From NCBI GenBank assembly GCA_914767715.1, contig OU612073.1:19530001-19594000 (forward strand): 64,000 nucleotides of DNA. The letters are read 5' to 3'. Shown here in pieces: positions 56,901 to 64,000 of this stretch (position 1 is its first letter; every line of letters starts with the position of its first letter). The stretch comes from Membranipora membranacea (taxonomy: Eukaryota; Bryozoa; Gymnolaemata; Cheilostomatida; Membraniporidae). Under the pieces are notes generated by a model that saw only the letters and a program-made list of their open reading frames with translations, did no database searches and was not told the DNA's origin. Position numbers and translations under genes: made by a program.

Positions 56901-59900
56901 TACTCTTCAACATGATGGGTTGGGGTTAAAATTTCACAGTTGGTTTTAAACTCTACATGTTTTATAATCTTAATGCTTGGTGGTGTATGCTTCTCTACAA
57001 TGACTAATCTTGGACATGTTTGTAGATAGAGAGAATTTATCTAGAGAGCGAAGTTAGTAATGGTTATGAGGGCTGTGTCGTTCAGTCTTTCCGGTGAGTC
57101 ACAAATTTTAAATAGACATGATATTTTTATAATATCACTCATGCTGTGATTGCAGCTGCTAGGTTATTGTTGAAAACTTTCCGCTTATAGGATACCAATC
57201 ATACGATCAAGACTCCAGAATACTTTGTGAGTCTTTTAATTTTAAAAATTCCTCTTTTTCTCTGTGTAACTACCAAATAAGCTAAGCACTACAGTAAAAT
57301 ATGTTCAGTGCACAGGAAATCCAGCATATATGCATTCCTCCTGGTCTACCATTTGTCACTCATGGCACATCCAGTAACAAGCCATATTTTTATGTTTCAG
57401 AGCTGGTAGTACGATAGTTAATTACACACTAGTGTTCACATCTGACGCACAGATACAAAACAGGAACTCTCCTGCAGGAAGTGACCTCACTCCTATGGAG
57501 TACACACTTATGATGATCGTAGAGGAGAAGGGGAATGAGGTCATACCCGGCTTCACTCCTGGTTCTACAACTATATCAACTAATGGTATGCTCAATTATA
57601 AAATAAGAACCAAAAAACATGCTGTGCGAGGGATAATCTAATCCATCTACTGGCTGCACCACATCTTGTTTCCATCTGACCAAATAGCATTTTTGCCGTG
57701 CAAAAGATGTATAAATTTGTTAATATTATTTATGTAATGGTTGCATTGCAAACTGTCGGTTGAGAATATATGTTTGACTTAATCACTATCCATCTAGATC
57801 TGGTTGTTGTCCCAGAGATACTGTATGTGCTTGCAACAAGACTCACAAATATTGTAGTTCATATGCTGATAAATGCCTTATTGTGTAATCTTACTTTAGA
57901 TCAGGAGGCACTAAATGTAACTCGTATGCTAGATTTGATCAATAAGATGGAGGCTGACGATAATTGTGGCTCTTCTCCGTGTCTGCATGGAGGAAGCTGT
58001 ACTGATGGTTTAGATGCATTCTTCTGTGCCTGTACCTCACCATACACAGGAAACACATGTGGAATAGGTGAGTATGTACACTACCATCAATCCCGCTTAC
58101 AACTACTGGGCTCAATTGACGCCCTGGGTGTGCTCCGACCTGCCTGCAAACTGAGAGCAACTTGGCGCCGAATACGGCGCCCGTACCCTTTAGGCACTGT
58201 TATTTCTCGGTCAACGGACAGAGACAAACTTGCATTTTAACCCCCTCCCCCTTGTAAATCATGTAATTGAATTCTGTAAATATCCAGCTTATATATATGT
58301 ATATATATATATACACAAGTGGCATATTTACAGAATATATATATGTATATATATCTCACTCATTCTCTCGCTACTGTATTTTACAAGGAATTAGTTCAAG
58401 TTCAGTTTTGCAATAAGTTTATCATTTGCTTGTAACCATTCTGAGTGGTTGAAATAACAGTTTGTATGCTACTTTTGAGTTTTTTGACAACAACCTGCTC
58501 ACATAGTTTACCCTGGTGAACAAGTAAAGACAAAGGCCTGAAATCTTTGCACAATTTGGGAGTAGGTACCTTAGGTATAGGAGATATCTGAGCATGTTTC
58601 GGTGATCAGGATACTGGCCGTATCTCAACATACAGTGTGTTATATCCTGTAAGAGTATACAAATATCCTCTTTCCCTTCTTTCGAGAACCATATTGGGAA
58701 ATGAAAATTTGTTGCTGACAGAAGGTATACGCCCCCGCCAATTCTGTTCTTTCTATTCGAGAAGTGGCTATCAAACCCATCAATTTCAATAGTTTGCTGT
58801 ATATGAACATCAAGCCAAGTTTCTGTAAGACATGTAATGTTTGGTTGATGTATCCCGTCAATATGTTTTGAGCTCTGCTAATTTCTAAGTGTTTAACAAC
58901 CTACAGTTTGTGTAGTAAATCTGTTGGGCAGTATGCCATGTGACCACAAACATTGTGTAGCTCTTTATTTATTTATCTTTTCTTTGCTTTGCTCCATCTG
59001 CTTGCTCCATATCTTGGTATGCAACAGAGAATTACCGTCCTACATGAAGTGTTACCTTAGGATTATGATATTCAGAGTCACATTAAATAATGTTATATAT
59101 TGGTCAATTAATCATGAATATATCCATAGAAGATAGCTGTCATTAAGACTCACTACCTCTGGGAGTTCATTGGTCTGTAACTGAGCTCATTGATGTCTCT
59201 ACGATAAATAGATATAACAGAGTGTAGTAATACAGTATGCAGTGGACATGGAAGCTGTGTAGAGGTCGTGGGTGGTGATACTGTCTGTCAATGTGATGAT
59301 GGTTATACCTCTTCTGACTGCAGTGTTGGTAAGTGTACTAGGCATGTACTTTGTATGTACTTTGCATGTAGTACATTTGTGTAGTATAAGTGGATGGTAA
59401 GTTTACTCAAAGTATATTATAAGTGTACTGATATGATGTCTGTGAGTGTGTCATAACTGCACTGTAAGTGTACTATTATGGTCTCTAATTTTAAATTCAG
59501 TAATTTCCCCGGATAGAAACAATATGATCATGCCCAGTGAAAGCTGCCCACCTGAACGAACCTTCTTGTTTTTATCTTCCAGAGATGTTTAACTGACAAA
59601 TGATTGCTCTCAGTGTGTTTTGTGATTGTCTAGTTGAGCGGTCTGCACCAAAGCCTAGCCATTGTAGTCATAAATCCCATTTATATATCTATATCCACAG
59701 TCTTCAAATTATTTCAAACGCATCTGGTCGGGATTTTAATTTTGTGTCCTTGTACTCTCATCACAGATATAGATGACTGCTCACCCAATCCATGCTTACA
59801 TGGAAGTTGTACAGACGGTGTGGATAGTTTTACTTGTGCCTGTGATGCTGGATATGAGGGTGACACTTGTGGAATAGGTGAGCAATCATCTGTAATCTAC

Positions 59901-62900
59901 AGTATAGCCATGTTACTTGCAGTGTAAACAGGAACTACTCCTGGATTCATGGTCAAATCAAACTTTACAGAGACTTACAGATCTTCGATCAACTTGCCAA
60001 TCTCTTACCTCCTGCCCTCTTACTGATCTCTGTAATTGATTTAGATACCGATGAATGTTTTTCGAGTCCATGTGCAGCTACTGGAACTTGCCAAGATCAA
60101 GGTAATGCCTTCATCTGTATATGTGATGCTGGCTATGATGGGACTCTATGTGGCAACAACGTAGATGACTGCTCACCTAATCCATGCTTACATGGAAGCT
60201 GTACAGACGGTGTGGATAGTTTTACTTGTGCCTGTGATGCTGGATATGAGGGTGACACTTGTGGAATAGGTGAGCAATCATCTGTAATCTACAGTATAGC
60301 CATGTTACTTGCAGTGTAAACAGGAACTACTCCTGGATTCATGGTCAAATCAAACTTTACAGAGACTTACAGATCTTCGATCAACTTGCCAATCTCTTAC
60401 CTCCTGCCCTCTTACTGATCTCTGTAATTGATTTAGATACCGATGAATGTTTTTCGAGTCCATGTGCAGCTACTGGAACTTGCCAAGATCAAGTAAATGC
60501 CTTCATCTGTATATGTGATGCTGGCTATGATGGGACTCTATGTGGCAACAACGTAGATGACTGCTCACCTAATCCATGCTTACATGGAAGCTGTACAGAC
60601 GGTGTGGATAGTTTTACTTGTTCATGTGATGCTGGATATGAGGGTGACACTTGTGGAATAGGTGAGTGATATACATACATGGCAACTAGCTGGTGATAAC
60701 TCCTGGAGATTACCGCAGAACAATTATCACAAACCGATGATCAAATTTACTATTCCTGTAACGATAGTCCTTTAACAAATGGTTACAGGCACAGCAGGCC
60801 AGAAAATTTTGACTGGCAAATTATTTTAACTTCAAAAAGCGCTGTACCAGGCATTTATTTAACAAATCCACTTTCCACTGGCTGCATGAGTAACTAACTC
60901 CACACACTCCGATAGTGAGATATATCGTGTTCGAGATTTAGCATCTGAGAAACCACTCGAACTTGTATTATTTCTCCAGCAATTTCAATAACTTGGTATA
61001 ACTCGTTTACATTTGTTACAGACACAAATGAATGCTCATCAAACCCGTGTGCCTCTACTGGAAGATGTGAGGATCAGGTCAACGGGTATATCTGTATCTG
61101 TAATACTGGATATGACGGCACTCTTTGTAATAATAATATCGATGACTGCTCACCTAATCCATGTCTACACGGAAGCTGTACAGATGGTGTGGATAGTTTT
61201 AGTTGTTCTTGTGATGCTGGATATGAGGGTGACACTTGTGGAATAGGTATGTATTGGTAAATCTAGTTTTAAATTTTGCTGATGTCGTGAACACAAATGT
61301 AGCAAATTTTCACAATTGTCTCAATAAACCAGACACGTTGCAATTTTGATCACAATTGTCGCAATCTTGATCCACCACAATCGTCGCGATTTTCTCAAAA
61401 AAACTGAACTTGCAATACACATCAGTAGACTTCATTTAATAATCTCCCAGAATATCTCAGCCAGAAAACATGATTTCACAAATGTCATAATTTCTTCCCT
61501 CAAAATTACGACAATTGTGAAATTTCCTGATACAACATCCATCCGCATATACAAATATCGCAATTTTCAAATGAAGAATTGCAAGATTTGCGAAGTTTTG
61601 TGATTTATTTTCGCTTTTCAATTCTTTGCTTATAACAAGAGAAAATGTTCCGAGATCCGATACATCACAATTTCTTCATTTTCCCGGAATATTAAATAAC
61701 CATTGCGACATAATCATAATAAGAGCGGGTTTAACCCTGAAGAAAGAACCTGTCATCTTGCATTTTTCATGCAATGAAACCTGCAAGAGGCATATGAGCT
61801 ACGGATCTTATTTCAGTCAGGAGAATTCTACTATAGTGAATACATATAATCAGCTCTATCGGTTGATATTGTTTTAGTTTTTGTTTGTTTTTTTTTAAAT
61901 AAATTGACAACAATATTCGTCATCAAAATGATGTTCTTCCAAATGTGCCAGAGTAAGCAAAAAATTAAAATAAAATAAAAGAAGAAAAATGGAAGTCATA
62001 GACTGTTTGGCTGAATACTGAAAAATGATTATGTCTTAGACTGAAATAAATGAATGCCTGGTGTCAGAATGCCTTCAAATTGTTTAATGACCTGACATGT
62101 TGTGGAAGGCTATTAAATACTTTTGAAAGATTTGAAAGGAAAGTATTTGATGGAGGTTTCAGGAGATTTGTGTCTCGCATCGGAAAACGATGTATTGGAA
62201 AATAAAACTGCTCAAAAATATAATCTAGAACCAACATATTGAGTATCTTATACCCATATATGGCAGTGAAATGACTGGCAAGCTGTGGTAAGGAGAGAAG
62301 AATTAAGTATCTTGAAGGCTCCTGCGTGGATATCAGACAATTAGGAATAAAATAGTTAATGATAGTTAGTCTGAACAATTCTTCGTCTAATTTGATCCTG
62401 TGTGTTGGGCCAATATAATTGATATAATTTCATAGCATTGAATAATATATACAAGACATTATTGTCTGCATAGCAACATTCTTACATAACACATTCGGCC
62501 TTTCTAACACTAGTTATACTAAAGCAAACACTAAAACTTGAAATCACAAATTTGGAATTTCACAAATGTTGCAATTTTTTTATTTGAAAATTGCAACATT
62601 TGTGACTGCGGCTGGATGCTGTATTAGGAAATTTCACAATTTTTTCGTCATTTCGAGGGGAGAAATTACGGCATTTGTGAAATCATGTTTTCTGGCTGAG
62701 ATATTCTGGGAGATTATTAAATATAGTCTACTGATGTGTATGGCGAGTTCAGTTTTCTTTTCGAGAAAATTGTGGTCAAAATTGTGACAATTGTGGTGGA
62801 TCAAGATTGCGACATTTGTGATTGAAATTGCGACAATTGTGGTTGATTGCAACATTTGTGATCAAAATTGCGGTAGTTGTGCTTGATTGGGACAATTGGG

Positions 62901-64000
62901 AAAATTGCGACATTTTTGGTCACAACACATGTTACTTGCAGAGTAGACAGAAAGTCAGTAACCACTCCTGGTATAATCAAACTTAAAGGGCAACCAAGGT
63001 TTCAAACAACTTCTCATTGATGGCCATTGATTAATAGCAGATTGCACCTTCTGCATGGGGAAACAGACAAAATATAATTCGGATGATTATTCAGCCAGAA
63101 TTCTTGTGAAACATTTCTTCCATCAGGTACTCAAACTTAGCTAAAAGAGAATACCACATAGCAGTTGCATGTTCCTGTTAATATTTAGCCTGTGCTCTAT
63201 AATTATTACAGCAAGGTCTTGGAACCTCCCCTAAACTGAAGTGTCAGAGTCAGCAACTACTTGAGTTTTGCATCGCGTAATGCACAAAGCTGATGCTGCC
63301 CAGCACATTATTTGCTACCCATTAATGCATTGCTGCGAAACCTTGGTTGCCCTTTAACAGATACTCACAGATATTCCATCATCTTGCTCTCACCACTCTC
63401 TACCTCCTTCCCATCATACTGTTCTCTGTGTTTGATTTAGATACTGATGAATGTTCTTCGAGTCCATGTGCAGCTACTGGAACTTGCCAAGATCAAGTAA
63501 ATGCTTTCATCTGTATTTGTGACGCTGGCTATGATGGGACTCTATGTGGCAACAACGTAGATGACTGCTCACCTAATCCATGTCTACATGGAAGCTGTAC
63601 AGATGGTGTGAATAGCTTTACTTGCTCTTGTGATGCTGGATATGAGGGTGACACTTGTGGAATGGGTGAGCAATCATTTGTATTCTACAGTGTAGCCAGG
63701 TTACTTTTAAAGTAAATAAGAACCACTCCTGGAACAATGATAAAATCAAACTTTACAAAGACTCACAGATATTCCATGGTCATCTCGCTCACACCAATCT
63801 CTCACCTCCTGCCCATCATACTGTTCTCTCTGTTTGATTTAGATACTGATGAATGTTCTTCTAGTCCATGTGCAGCTACTGGAACTTGCCAAGATCAAGT
63901 AAATGCTTTCATCTGTATTTGTGACGCTGGCTATGATGGGACTCTATGTGGCAACAACGTAGATGATTGCTCACCCAATCCATGCTTACATGGAAGCTGT
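53901..64000 (+). CDS. Type II membrane protein with SEA domain and EGF repeats (5' part)
   Basis: Exons: 53901-53939, 54134-54332, 55831-55866, 56411-56514, 57026-57093, 57401-57585, 57900-58067, 59221-59328, 59767-59877, 60045-60269, 60437-60661, 61022-61246, 63441-63665 and 63843 onward, cut by the window end. Residues 1-53 are a basic cytoplasmic tail. Residues 54-79 are a Val/Ile/Ala transmembrane helix with no signal peptide before it. Residues about 92-215 are a SEA domain, with F-R-A-G-S-T-I-V holding the G-S autocleavage motif at 151-152. At least 12 EGF modules follow. Many have C-x-D-x4-F-x-C-x-C, the Asp/Asn hydroxylation pattern, and D-x-D-E-C starts typical of Ca2+-binding EGF. 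All EGF exons are phase 1-1; five (the last partial) carry the same two-EGF cassette, 225 bp when complete. SEA-EGF proteins are usually cell-surface or mucin-like; the partner is unknown. Confidence 0.9.
55495..55765 (+). repeat. Dispersed repeat family S, copy in SEA/EGF intron 2
   Basis: Closely matches 35965-36325 over most of its length (blocks listed there), with a deletion around 55640. It lies within the intron between the second and third coding exons. Confidence 0.75.
58264..58336. repeat. AT-rich hairpin in SEA/EGF intron
   Basis: ATTCTGTAAATAT and ATATTTACAGAAT are perfect inverted repeats flanking a TA-rich core with (TA)n runs. A further TA run follows at about 58337-58352. Confidence 0.7.
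59878..60661. repeat. 392-bp tandem duplication of intron plus double-EGF exon
   Basis: 59878-60269 and 60270-60661 are nearly identical, including the whole intron. I see only a few differences, such as CAAGGTAAT/CAAGTAAAT and TGTGCCTGT/TGTTCATGT. Each unit is one intron plus one 225-bp exon, so the duplication added two EGF modules without changing the reading frame. Confidence 0.92.
61284..62926. mobile_element. DNA transposon with about 320-bp TIRs and subterminal repeats, in SEA/EGF intron
   Basis: The left end (61284-61605) and right end (62540-62926) are long inverted repeats. They share TTAATAATCTCCCAGAATAT, CAGCCAGAAAACATGATTTC and many ACAATTGTCGCAAT / ACAAATGTTGCAAT units. The repeated subterminal unit could be a transposase binding array. 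Long TIRs of this kind are seen in Mutator-like and some other superfamilies. I could not find a convincing target duplication. The interior carries a LINE fragment, not a transposase. Confidence 0.75.
62064..62378 (-). mobile_element. LINE C-terminal fragment inside the TIR element
   Basis: The minus-strand frame contains Y-G-Y-K-I-L-N, then a stretch ending [17 protein letters not shown]. This is the pattern of the far C-terminus of many LINE reverse transcriptase ORFs (compare K-I-L-H-G-L at 8461-8739). No RT core is present. Confidence 0.45.
62987..63353. mobile_element. TTAA-flanked MITE (367 bp)
   Basis: The terminal inverted repeats AGGGCAACCAAGGTTTC / GAAACCTTGGTTGCCCT are perfect over 17 bases. 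Both sides are flanked by TTAA (62983-62986, 63354-63357), the target of piggyBac-type elements. Related introns at 59950 and 63740 read ATCAAACTTTACA at the matching place without an insert. No coding capacity. Confidence 0.82.

Noticed and set aside
57770-57899. Open frame extending the first EGF exon upstream
   Set aside because: It runs through the intron. The acceptor at 57898-57899 gives the correct phase and a continuous SEA-to-EGF linker.
59767-64000. Regularly spaced near-identical repeats that could be mistaken for a CRISPR array
   Set aside because: The repeats are EGF-coding exons with conserved splice sites and phases in an intron-containing animal gene.

Overview
This window is animal nuclear DNA. 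It is AT-rich, its genes are split by spliceosomal introns with standard GT..AG borders, and it has TATA boxes, AATAAA signals and dense transposon debris. The gene content (C-type lectins, a MACPF protein, a SEA/EGF membrane protein, a peroxisomal-type catalase and phosphatidylinositol synthase) suggests an aquatic invertebrate metazoan. A sponge or other early-branching animal is plausible, but I cannot fix the phylum from the sequence.

Layout: (1) 1-126 is the end of an ORF resembling ZBED/hAT-transposase-like proteins. (2) 1.8-11.1 kb holds two minus-strand secreted C-type lectin genes. They share exon structure, promoter and polyA region, so they are tandem paralogues, separated by about 6.5 kb of LINE remnants, foldback repeats, an octamer microsatellite and a hAT MITE. 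(3) 12.3-20.5 kb is repeat-rich: a TIR element, a decayed minus-strand LINE with an RNase H domain, a small hAT-like element and dispersed repeats. (4) 20.6-24.3 kb is a plus-strand MACPF gene whose second intron carries a LINE fragment split by a hAT insertion. (5) 25.0-28.6 kb has a foldback sequence, a second copy of the hAT MITE and a LINE with a nearly intact reverse transcriptase. (6) About 28.6-36 kb is a degraded large inverted repeat. At its unpaired centre is a two-exon gene for a small secreted Pro-rich/Cys-containing protein. (7) 36.7-39.8 kb is phosphatidylinositol synthase (CDIPT, six exons). (8) 41.6-51.3 kb is catalase (thirteen coding exons). (9) 51.4-52.3 kb is another hAT element. 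(10) 53.9-64.0 kb is the 5' part of a type II transmembrane SEA plus EGF-repeat protein that runs off the right edge. Two further TIR elements sit in one of its introns.

The genes do not form an operon or pathway. Lectins, MACPF and the small secreted protein are secreted or immune-type products; CDIPT and catalase are housekeeping genes. The window's main novelty is structural. There are at least five non-autonomous hAT-type copies, four with clear 8-bp target duplications. Two of these can be checked against paralogous empty sites within the window. In addition there is the inverted duplication around the small secreted gene.

All gene models were built by eye from splice sites, reading phase and family motifs. 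No search or alignment program was run. Identity statements are visual estimates.
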